In this document: positions 18,043 through 25,625 of the stretch, in pieces
Position numbering within the stretch: position 1 is the stretch's first letter
Layout of the letters: each line of letters opens with the position of its first letter
NCBI RefSeq assembly: GCF_042431545.1
Contig: NZ_JBHLYX010000001.1
Length of the DNA: 64,000 nucleotides
Reading direction: 5' to 3' (one strand)
Source: Pseudoalteromonas xiamenensis
GTDB lineage: Bacteria > Pseudomonadota > Gammaproteobacteria > Enterobacterales > Alteromonadaceae
Notes under the pieces: model-generated
The model's database searches: none
Seen by the model: the letters and a program-made list of their open reading frames with translations, nothing else
Told to the model about the DNA's origin: nothing
Program-made: the position numbers and the translations under genes

Positions 18043-20400
18043 TTAGAAGCGAGCTTGGAAGTTGATAGCCGCTGTGCGAGGTGCGCCAATCCAGCCACCC
18101 CAGCCACCGGCAACGCCACCCATGTAGCTCTTGTCGAACAGGTTGTTTACAGTGAAACGAATGCTTGCACCGTCAAATGCTGCGCCTAAATCTTTCAGGT
18201 CAACACCAATGTACAAGTCGCTCACAGCATAACCATCGATACGAATAGTGTTTTGTGGGTCCATCCAACGGTCACCTAGCCATTTTGTTGAAACACCAGC
18301 CGAATATTGTTCTGACTGCCAATCAAGTGAAAGCACGCCCATTTTCTCTACAGAGCCAAATACCGTGTTACCTGCGGCGTAACCGATAGTGCCTGTTGAG
18401 TATTCTGAATCGTTGCTGGTGTATGAAGCATAGATTGAGAACTCATTCGTAGGGTAGTACGTTACAGCCGCTTCAACACCTGACGATTTAATACCACCTG
18501 TGTTGACATAGCTGCCGTTTGTTCCAACAAGATAATCGTTGCCAGTTTGTGAGCCTGGCGCGATGAACGTTAAACGGTTTTCGAAATCGATGCTGTACAC
18601 GGTAACACTTGCGCTTACCGCTGCGTTGTTAAAGCGAACACCAAAGTCTTTGTTTTCAGCCGTTTCTGGCTCAACGTTGCTAAGTGCTGATGAGTCTGCT
18701 TCAAGCACTTGGTCTTTAATTGCGGCGAAGTTTTCTGCATAGCCGGCGAATACTTCTAAGCCTTCAACAGGCGTAAACCACACCGCACCTGCTGAGAACA
18801 ACAAATCAGAATCTGAGTTAACCGATTTTGATGCATTGCTGTAATGGTCTTTGCTTTCTAGGTCAACGAAGTATTGCTTCACGCCAGCACGGAGTGTCAA
18901 CGACTCCATTTCATAAGAATCTTCAAGGTAAGCCATCATCGTTTCTACAGGGTATGTACGGTCGTATTGTACCCAGTATGGAGTATGGTCAAACTCGTAG
19001 CTGCTCTTAGAGTCGAGAATCTTATGCCAATCACGGTGCTCTGAACGCTCGTAATCTTCATACCAGAAACCCGCGCGAACGACGTTTGTGTCTTCGCCGA
19101 TTTTCTTTTCCCATGTTAAATCCGCATTGATCCCGTAGCGGTCTTTTTCATAGTGTGTATGACGGTAAGAACCCACTGGGATTGCGCCATTTTCGTAACA
19201 TGCAGGGTCGTATTCAGCACCAGCTCCGCCGTAAGGGAAGGTGATAGCACTTTGGCAACCCGCATTTGGTGCAAGTGCTTTACCATCCGCATCAACGAAG
19301 AAAATTTTGCCAAGTGAGCTGCCACCATGAACCGTATTACCTGAAATCAGTTCGCTGTTGCCATTCGTGCCATCGTTTGTAACGTCGACTAAGTACGGTG
19401 GTACCCAGTCACCACGGCCTTCGTTATTGTGGAAGTAAGCATTCGCTTTTAGCTCTACTTCACCAATCATGGTGTTAACTTCAACATAACCAAAAAGGTT
19501 TTCACGAAGAGTAGACCAACCTTGACGGTACACTTGGTCGACATACGGAATACCAGTCCATTCGCCTAAAAGACCGTCTGACTCTGGGTTTTTCTTGAAA
19601 TCAGCTAACGACACACGTTGGTAGTTGTCTTCATGCACGTCGTCGTATGATAGGTAAGCCGTTACTTCAAAGTTGCTGTCCATGCCGTTGACGAATTTTG
19701 CAGCAAAGTGGTCACGTTTGTTTTCTGCTGTGCCTGTGATCCAGTCGCTGTTGGTTGAGTTCGAGTAGCTAACCCAGCCATAGGTATCTTTAAACAGTTC
19801 ACCTGTTTCAATACGCATGTAATATTTTTGCGCGTCAAAATTACCTAATGAAAGGCTGGTAATAATCGCTTTTTCAGTACCTGGATTAATGGTTGTAAAG
19901 TTAAGGGTACCGCCAAGTGCTTCATTAGAGCGCGAGCCGATGTCCGCAGTACCTTGCGATACTTCAACTGTTTCTAGGTTTTCTGTATCAATATAACGAT
20001 TCGCTTTTGCGCCACCGCCGTAGTTTGAGTTGCCATTCGCGATACCATCAATCGTGATACCCACTTGCTGTTCATCCAAGCTCAACTGGAAGCCACGAAT
20101 AGACACCGTCGTTGACCAATCGTCTGAACCAAATGTGTCACCTTCGTTAACCAAAACACCAGGAAGGTTATCAATAACGGCAAGCGCACTTGTCATTGAA
20201 GATTGTTGCTTGAACATTTCTTCAGACGTCGCGTTGTTTGCATAAGACACGCTTTTGCCAACGGCAACGACTTCTTCGATTTCTTTGTCCGTCGTTTTTG
20301 TTGTTGTTTCTTCAGCAAACGCGTGCGTTGTAAAGGTTGCCGCAATGGCTAAAGCAAGTAAATTAGGTCTAGAGAGCGCAGAGAGAGTACGTGTTTTCAT
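18043..20400 (-). CDS. TonB-dependent outer-membrane receptor of the organophosphorus island
   Basis: 785 residues from the ATG at 20400, with GAGGATAAA upstream; a longer frame to 20448 would run through the operator. After the signal peptide (MKTRTLSALSRPNLLALAIA) a plug domain is seen: EEVVAVGKSV, a TonB-box-like start, then LPGVLVNEG, VSIRGF and TVEVSQGTADIGSRSNEALGG. The rest is a 22-strand barrel ending FQARF, a proper terminal Phe. The sequence resembles neither the siderophore receptors nor BtuB in obvious signatures. Its neighbours are three phosphate-ester hydrolases and a GntR regulator, so it may take up an organophosphorus compound. This substrate is inferred from context. Confidence 0.9.
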   Translation of the reverse strand: MKTRTLSALSRPNLLALAIAATFTTHAFAEETTTKTTDKEIEEVVAVGKSVSYANNATSEEMFKQQSSMTSALAVIDNLPGVLVNEGDTFGSDDWSTTVSIRGFQLSLDEQQVGITIDGIANGNSNYGGGAKANRYIDTENLETVEVSQGTADIGSRSNEALGGTLNFTTINPGTEKAIITSLSLGNFDAQKYYMRIETGELFKDTYGWVSYSNSTNSDWITGTAENKRDHFAAKFVNGMDSNFEVTAYLSYDDVHEDNYQRVSLADFKKNPESDGLLGEWTGIPYVDQVYRQGWSTLRENLFGYVEVNTMIGEVELKANAYFHNNEGRGDWVPPYLVDVTNDGTNGNSELISGNTVHGGSSLGKIFFVDADGKALAPNAGCQSAITFPYGGAGAEYDPACYENGAIPVGSYRHTHYEKDRYGINADLTWEKKIGEDTNVVRAGFWYEDYERSEHRDWHKILDSKSSYEFDHTPYWVQYDRTYPVETMMAYLEDSYEMESLTLRAGVKQYFVDLESKDHYSNASKSVNSDSDLLFSAGAVWFTPVEGLEVFAGYAENFAAIKDQVLEADSSALSNVEPETAENKDFGVRFNNAAVSASVTVYSIDFENRLTFIAPGSQTGNDYLVGTNGSYVNTGGIKSSGVEAAVTYYPTNEFSIYASYTSNDSEYSTGTIGYAAGNTVFGSVEKMGVLSLDWQSEQYSAGVSTKWLGDRWMDPQNTIRIDGYAVSDLYIGVDLKDLGAAFDGASIRFTVNNLFDKSYMGGVAGGWGGWIGAPRTAAINFQARF

Positions 20401-20417
20401 TTTATCCTCGTAACGAA

Positions 20418-20431
20418 TTGGTACATACCAA
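20418..20431. promoter_or_regulatory. GntR-type operator, site 1 (before the receptor)
   Basis: TTGGTACATACCAA is a six-base inverted repeat around CA. It sits 18 bases upstream of the receptor start codon, overlapping the 5' leader. HutC/UTRA-type GntR regulators commonly bind TGGT..ACCA dyads. Binding by the adjacent GntR protein is inferred. Confidence 0.72.
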
Positions 20432-20500
20432 AGTAGAAAGCGGGACAAATACTAATCACGTCTTATTACAGAGAGTTTACAGAAATATGTATAATTTAAT

Positions 20501-20520
20501 TTTTTGGTACATACCAAAAA
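20501..20520. promoter_or_regulatory. GntR-type operator, site 2 (divergent promoter region)
   Basis: TTTTTGGTACATACCAAAAA is a nine-base inverted repeat with the same CA centre as site 1, in the 207-base gap between the receptor and the regulator gene. It lies 88 bases before the GntR start and 100 bases before the receptor start, so it could control both directions. Confidence 0.75.
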
Positions 20521-20607
20521 TTTTATTTTCTGGGCTGGAGTTGTTGCTCTAATCTTTTTGTGCTTACATATCACGTCGATGATTTACGATGAAAAGTTAA
20601 AAGAGTA

Positions 20608-21321
20608 ATGACCACCCCAAACTATGCCTATGCTCAAGTTCGAGAAGCGATAACACAAAAAATTGTGGAGCAAACCATGTCAGGGAGTTTGCCTGCTGAA
20701 CGTGAGCTGTGTGCCGAATTTAATGTTGCAAGGTCAACGCTTAGACAGGCTCTTGGTCAGCTTGAAAACATGGGGTTAATTTATCGCAAGAATCGCAGCG
20801 GGTGGTACGTATGCCCACGAAAACTTAAATATGACCCCATGCAGCACGTTTCTTTTTTGCATTACACCACCGCACAAGGTTTTCAGCCTTCAACGGAATT
20901 GATTGAGCAGCGAAAACAAAAGCCTACAAAAGAAATTGCCGCGGCACTGGAGCTAGACGGGCGACAAAGCATCACCAGTATTTTACGTGTTCGCTCTGTT
21001 GATGGGCGGGCGGTTGTGGTTGAAGATCTTAATTTCTCAAACAAATTATTACCTGATATTGATAAACATGATCTGTCGCTGTCTATCACCTTATTATTAA
21101 AAAACCATTATCACCATCATGACGTGTTCTATGATATCAGCGTAGAATCTTGTTGTTTGTTTAACCCAATTGCGCAGCATCTTGATACTTACGATGGCGC
21201 TTTAGGCTTGAAAGTCACGCGTATTGTGCGCGATAAAGACGGAGTGCCTTTTGAGTATGATCGTGAATTTTGGCGACACGATGCGCTTATGATTGAGAAC
21301 AAAACCAAACTCAACTTTTAA
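20608..21321 (+). CDS. GntR-family regulator with UTRA domain (PhnR-like)
   Basis: 237 residues from an ATG. The N-terminal winged helix-turn-helix is seen in LPAERELCAEFNVARSTLRQA, given here as LPAERELCAEF plus NVARSTLRQA, and LGQLENMGLIYRKNRSGWYV. An UTRA effector domain of the HutC subfamily follows from about residue 85 (SITSILRVRSVDGRAVVVED, KVTRIVRDKDGVPFEYDREF). It matches the second GntR protein at 59988-60674 in the segment GW(Y/F)V(C/T)P(R/E)KLK. Palindromic sites flank the gene, so it likely controls the receptor-hydrolase run and the permease, and itself. The inducer may be a phosphonate such as 2-aminoethylphosphonate or a related phosphoester; this is inferred. Confidence 0.9.
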   Translation: MTTPNYAYAQVREAITQKIVEQTMSGSLPAERELCAEFNVARSTLRQALGQLENMGLIYRKNRSGWYVCPRKLKYDPMQHVSFLHYTTAQGFQPSTELIEQRKQKPTKEIAAALELDGRQSITSILRVRSVDGRAVVVEDLNFSNKLLPDIDKHDLSLSITLLLKNHYHHHDVFYDISVESCCLFNPIAQHLDTYDGALGLKVTRIVRDKDGVPFEYDREFWRHDALMIENKTKLNF

Positions 21322-21348
21322 TGCGTGTGGTTGCTACTTAGTATGGCG

Positions 21349-21368
21349 TTACGTTGGAACCAACGTAA
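21349..21368. repeat. Perfect 20-base palindrome-like dyad between regulator and permease
   Basis: TTACGTTGG (21349-21357) and CCAACGTAA (21360-21368) are exact complements around AA. It lies 27 bases after the GntR stop. A second hairpin TAGCCTA/TAGGCTA lies at 21409-21428. Neither has a convincing T-run, so they may be transcript ends or regulatory sites. This 320-base gap holds no gene that I can support. Confidence 0.5.
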
Positions 21369-21590
21369 TTAAGGTCAGTCTTTTAGTTTACTCTACTACT
21401 TATTTTGATAGCCTAATGAGCTAGGCTAAGCCGTTTTAGCACGGTTGTTATTTACGTTATACCTCTTTTTCCATGCTCACTGTATTGCCCGACTGACGAA
21501 TGCGAGGCGTCCCTTAAAGGTGAGTGGTCTGGCTTGTAAAACAACTGCAATAATTTTTCAGTACACTTTTGATGAAGTAAAGATGACGTA

Positions 21591-21604
21591 TTGGTCCATA
21601 CCAA
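21591..21604. promoter_or_regulatory. GntR-type operator, site 3 (before the permease)
   Basis: TTGGTCCATACCAA, a dyad of TTGGT and ACCAA, differs from sites 1 and 2 at one base. It ends 36 bases before the permease ATG at 21641, a position where bound repressor would block transcription. Confidence 0.7.
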
Positions 21605-21640
21605 ATCCGTCTAAATGCCTATTTCATCGAAGTGACGTGC

Positions 21641-22951
21641 ATGAATTTTCAACTCCAATCTTATCTCAGCCGAAATAGTGTGTTGTTTTGTATTTATACG
21701 ATTATTGCAGCATGCAGTACGTACGCATTTATGTATGGTTTTCGTAAGCCCATTGCAGTTGGTTTATTTCAAGAAGAGTCTCTTTTTGGGTTGTCATTGA
21801 AAGCCTTGTACCTTGCGTCGCAAATATTTGGTTATGCGTTGTCCAAATTTATCGGCATTAAAATTATTTCCGAATTACAAAGTCATGGCCGTGAAAAAGC
21901 GATTCTCTTCCTTGTAACGGTTGCGTGGCTTGCTTTACTAGGATTTGCACTCATCCCTGCACCTTGGAACAGCGTATTTATGCTCATCAACGGTCTCCCG
22001 CTTGGTATGGTTTGGGGAATTGTTTTTAGCTATTTAGAAGGACGTAGAGTGACAGAAGTCCTAGCGGCCGGCTTGTGCACCAGCTTTATCGTGGCATCGG
22101 GATTGGTGAAAAGTGTGGGCAGCTATTTGATGTTAGACTGGTCGGTATCGGAATATTGGATGCCATTTGCTACCGCAACGGTGTTTTTTCCTTTGCTCGG
22201 ATTGTCGGTTTGGATGTTAAGCCAAGTACCTCCACCGAATCCGCAGGATATTGCTCATAGGAAAAAGCGTGAGCCCATGACCAAGTCAGATCGCAAAGCG
22301 CTGTTGCATGCTTTAGGCTTTGGTTTGACCTTGCTTATTATTGGCTACATTTTGCTGACTATTCTACGTGATTTGAGAGACAGCTTTATGGCGGACATCT
22401 TGCTCGAAACCGGATTGTCAGGCACGCCGGCGCTCTTTACGTACACGGAAATCCCAATTGCACTTGTCGTGCTTGCTATCGTGGCGTTGCTCAAGCTTAT
22501 TCGTAATAATCAAGTGGCGATGGTGGTAAACCATGCTCTGATATTGGTCGGTTTTTTACTTTGTTTTTGTACGTCCTTGGCTTACGCCAATCAAATGCTT
22601 GAACCCATTACTTGGATGGTTCTAAATGGCATTGGGCTTTATTTGGCCTATGTGCCGTTTACCTCCAGTCTTTTTGAACGATTAATTGCAACATTCAATC
22701 GACCAGCCAATGTCGGCTTTCTAACGTATCTTGCTGACTCGTTCGGTTATTTGGGTACGGTTGGTGTCATGCTGTATCAAAGCCTTTCAACTTCTGAAGT
22801 GAATTGGAACACTTTCTTGACACAACTTAGCATCGTTACTGGGTTGGTAGGGGGCGTTCTGACGTTTGGTTCGCTCTTGTTTTTCATCAGAAAAGAGCGT
22901 GAAGAGCGTTCGAATTCACCCGCCTTACCACTTGCCGGTGCAATTAATTAA
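21641..22951 (+). CDS. DUF5690-family MFS-like permease
   Basis: 436 residues from the ATG at 21641; a GTG three codons earlier is the alternative. The protein is almost entirely hydrophobic, with about 11-12 helices. YAFMYGFRKPIAVGLF, LASQIFGYALSKFIGIKI and GLPLGMVWGIVFSYLEGRR are typical of DUF5690, an uncharacterised MFS-like family best known from Bacteroidetes. A large soluble loop (HRKKREPMTKSDRKALLH) splits the halves. The C-terminus is NSPALPLAGAIN. It lies downstream of operator site 3, so it should belong to the GntR regulon and may import the product of the periplasmic hydrolases. The transported compound is unknown. Confidence 0.8.
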   Translation: MNFQLQSYLSRNSVLFCIYTIIAACSTYAFMYGFRKPIAVGLFQEESLFGLSLKALYLASQIFGYALSKFIGIKIISELQSHGREKAILFLVTVAWLALLGFALIPAPWNSVFMLINGLPLGMVWGIVFSYLEGRRVTEVLAAGLCTSFIVASGLVKSVGSYLMLDWSVSEYWMPFATATVFFPLLGLSVWMLSQVPPPNPQDIAHRKKREPMTKSDRKALLHALGFGLTLLIIGYILLTILRDLRDSFMADILLETGLSGTPALFTYTEIPIALVVLAIVALLKLIRNNQVAMVVNHALILVGFLLCFCTSLAYANQMLEPITWMVLNGIGLYLAYVPFTSSLFERLIATFNRPANVGFLTYLADSFGYLGTVGVMLYQSLSTSEVNWNTFLTQLSIVTGLVGGVLTFGSLLFFIRKEREERSNSPALPLAGAIN

Positions 22952-23090
22952 GCGCAAAACTGTAACTTGATTGTTTCATTTTTGTGGTTATAGTCTTTGT
23001 TCGCTCCTATAGGAATTCGAGCGTTTTGCAGTCGCTTGTTAGGTAACTCAAGCACGCTTTGGCTCGCCAAATTGAGGCGGTCAAACAAGG

Positions 23091-25352
23091 ATGCCCATTA
23101 TGACAAAGCAAATCGATTTACAAACCTCTACCGCTATTTTCAATACCCTAACGTCCTCGCTTGGTGATTTTGCCAAACAAACTGTCTTTGAAGAAAACTT
23201 GCCGATTGAAGCATGGAATTTTGATTTTGCTGCAGGAAAAGGGAAACTTTCTGGTGATCTTTCTATTGAGTTATTCAACTCAAAAGATGATACGGACAGT
23301 GACGCCATTATCGGTGTTAAACCCAGCAAGGTTGATATGACGAGTCTTTCGCCTGCCATTGAATTTGATGGTAACGCTTGTTGGATGAAATACAAGGTGA
23401 AAACAACCTTGAAAGGGTCTGCACAACATTCGATAAATGACTTAGCGATTGGCGCCAATGCGAATGTCACCTCCTATGTATCTGCCTATAAAAGACACGA
23501 TGCGAATAAATTTCTTGGACAAACGATTGTTAGCGACCTTCAAGTGATGCCGTTTGTTTTTGATCAAAGTGATTTAGAAAACTTGTCTGACGCGGAAGCG
23601 ATGGTTTTCGACACTGTGGGCACACTAAAGGCGGAAGCGACGTTTAGTTGGGGCGATATATTTGCACAGCGAATGAGCCTTTTTAGCAAGTGGTTAGGTG
23701 AAGGTGAGGTGATCAACCTAAAACTAGACGCTTCACTAAAAGCAAAAATACATGTAGTGATTGAAGGTGGATTTAAAGTCGTGTTTTCCAAAGACGCCGT
23801 TACGCCTAGCAACCTGCGTGTCGGTATTAAACGCTCAAGTAATCGAGGTGTTGGTGTCGATGTCAGTGCAGGTATTACGGCACAATTACAGGAAACTCTA
23901 CAATTCAATAGTCTTGTGGATGAGACGTTAGAGGCCATTTTTAAACAGCCGCAGGCTGTAGTTGATGCAATTGCAAATTATGTTTCGTTAGAGACGTTAG
24001 AGGATGGCGACAAACAAGTTGTTGAAGCGTTGTTTGTTCGATTTGGGATTGATGATGAGGTTGAACAACTTCAGAAATTACAAGCCAAAGTCCAAGAAGT
24101 CAAAGAGAGCGTTGTCTCAGAGCTCAAAAAGGCGGCGAGTGAAAAAGCTGAGCTCAGTTTTGCGTATGAATATGCTCGCTTGTCAGCGAGCAAATCGATA
24201 TTAGAGGTTGTTGTGAAACCAGCGAAGTTTGGTGAAGTACATCAACTTGCTATTTCTGGACGTATTTTAGACATTACTGCGCTGTCGCAGCAAAGTGAAG
24301 ACATTGCCATTGAGCATTTCTTTTGGCAAAAAAGCACCACGATTGAACAGTCTTGGGGTTTTAATCTAGGTTTCGCAAAATGGAAAGCATCGAGTAAAGA
24401 CTTCGATAAAATTCAATATATTGAAAACCGTGACACATCAGGACTAGTACAGTTATCAACGGTCGCAAAACGCGGATACCAAGATAAAGTGGGTGGAAAC
24501 AAACGCAATCTCTATATCGAGTTTGACGCAGTCATGCCGGACTATGAAGCACTTCAAGCGATAACGGTCAATTCGTTTGACTTGAGCTTGAACCTTGCTC
24601 ATACACTGGAAGAAGGCGCGGTTGACGCAAGCGACATCGAAAACATCGTAGATGACCTTATCATCTGGGATCTCGCCAGCCTTGAACAAATAAGCGAATT
24701 GAAGCAGGAACTTGAAACTAATCTTATTCACGCCAGCAATATTAAATTTATCAAATTGCTTCATGTTAAACCGGAAGGGTTGCGAAAACTTTTGCCATTG
24801 ATGGCTTCTTTGCCTACAGAGCTGCTCGCTAAATCTTTGGCTGCAGCGCTTCCTTTGAATAGTGGATTGAAAGAAGTTAGGTCAACCGGTGTGCGTGCTT
24901 TCTTTTACGCCCCTATTTTTGACGCTATCTTGCAAGGAAGTTTAAAAACAACGGATGAAATTGCGGATAGCACCAGTAGACTACTTAGAAAATACGGCTA
25001 TTCAGACGCAGGGAAAAAAGAAAAGGATTGGAGAAAAAAAGGAAGCCATTCTCTTATTGCTCACGTTTGCCAAACGCATCCGAGTATCCGAATTGATGTT
25101 GAGCATTTAATTGAAGGTTTTGCGCTACTTAATCAAGCTGTCGCATTGAACGGCAAAAAAGAAGTCTTAGTAAAAGCTTACCGTCTTTTTGACGACATGG
25201 GCGAGCACGGTTTCTATGTGCGCTTTTTTGGTCATTTGCTGCTTAATATCGCGAAACAAGACGAGCGTGTTTATAACCTTATTGAACGCAGTTTAAAAGT
25301 TGAGTACACCCAAGACGGTGTGCCGAAAGAATTTGTGTTGTTTAGAAGATAA
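23091..25352 (+). CDS. Large soluble protein of unknown function (753 residues)
   Basis: No family is recognised. There is no signal peptide or membrane helix, so it should be cytoplasmic. The N-terminal 250 residues look like beta-rich repeats (KGKLSGDLSIELF, WMKYKVKTTLKGSA, LKAEATFSWGDIF). A coiled coil lies near residues 320-345 (VEQLQKLQAKVQEVKESVV). A second beta-rich part follows, and the last 200 residues are helical (LRKLLPLMASLPTELLAKSL, VEHLIEGFALLNQAV). The ATG at 23091 has AAACAAGG before it; an ATG three codons later is possible. It stands alone, with 139 bases before it and 273 after. Its size, alternating architecture and lack of homology that I can recall make it a good target. 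Confidence 0.75.
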   Translation: MPIMTKQIDLQTSTAIFNTLTSSLGDFAKQTVFEENLPIEAWNFDFAAGKGKLSGDLSIELFNSKDDTDSDAIIGVKPSKVDMTSLSPAIEFDGNACWMKYKVKTTLKGSAQHSINDLAIGANANVTSYVSAYKRHDANKFLGQTIVSDLQVMPFVFDQSDLENLSDAEAMVFDTVGTLKAEATFSWGDIFAQRMSLFSKWLGEGEVINLKLDASLKAKIHVVIEGGFKVVFSKDAVTPSNLRVGIKRSSNRGVGVDVSAGITAQLQETLQFNSLVDETLEAIFKQPQAVVDAIANYVSLETLEDGDKQVVEALFVRFGIDDEVEQLQKLQAKVQEVKESVVSELKKAASEKAELSFAYEYARLSASKSILEVVVKPAKFGEVHQLAISGRILDITALSQQSEDIAIEHFFWQKSTTIEQSWGFNLGFAKWKASSKDFDKIQYIENRDTSGLVQLSTVAKRGYQDKVGGNKRNLYIEFDAVMPDYEALQAITVNSFDLSLNLAHTLEEGAVDASDIENIVDDLIIWDLASLEQISELKQELETNLIHASNIKFIKLLHVKPEGLRKLLPLMASLPTELLAKSLAAALPLNSGLKEVRSTGVRAFFYAPIFDAILQGSLKTTDEIADSTSRLLRKYGYSDAGKKEKDWRKKGSHSLIAHVCQTHPSIRIDVEHLIEGFALLNQAVALNGKKEVLVKAYRLFDDMGEHGFYVRFFGHLLLNIAKQDERVYNLIERSLKVEYTQDGVPKEFVLFRR

Positions 25353-25365
25353 CAACTGCTGTTTT

Positions 25366-25389
25366 GGCCTCGGGGTTAACAACGAGGCC
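25366..25389. terminator. Possible hairpin terminator after the 753-residue gene
   Basis: GGCCTCG (25366-25372) and CGAGGCC (25383-25389) pair around a ten-base loop, 14 bases after the stop. There is no T-run on the plus strand, so termination is uncertain. The rest of the 273-base gap shows no gene. Confidence 0.4.
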
Positions 25390-25625
25390 ACTCCCATTAA
25401 AACAGGCATTTTCTGCTTTTCTGACAAACCTTCCTTTTAAATCGTATGTTCGAGTAGCGCAAATATCGATTGGCCAAGCAAAGAATTCGAAATAGTCCAA
25501 GACTAATGCCCCAAAAAACTGGATAATTGCTACTATTGAGAACATCTAACCAGCATGCATTCGGCATCGAGTTTGATTGCAACGATCTCTTGCTGGCCTA
25601 AACTGACCAAGTCGGGACACATTCC

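Noticed and set aside
20433..20607. PhoB (Pho box) control of the phosphatase island
   Set aside because: I could not find a convincing pair of CTGTCAT-like repeats; the clear palindromes fit GntR better.
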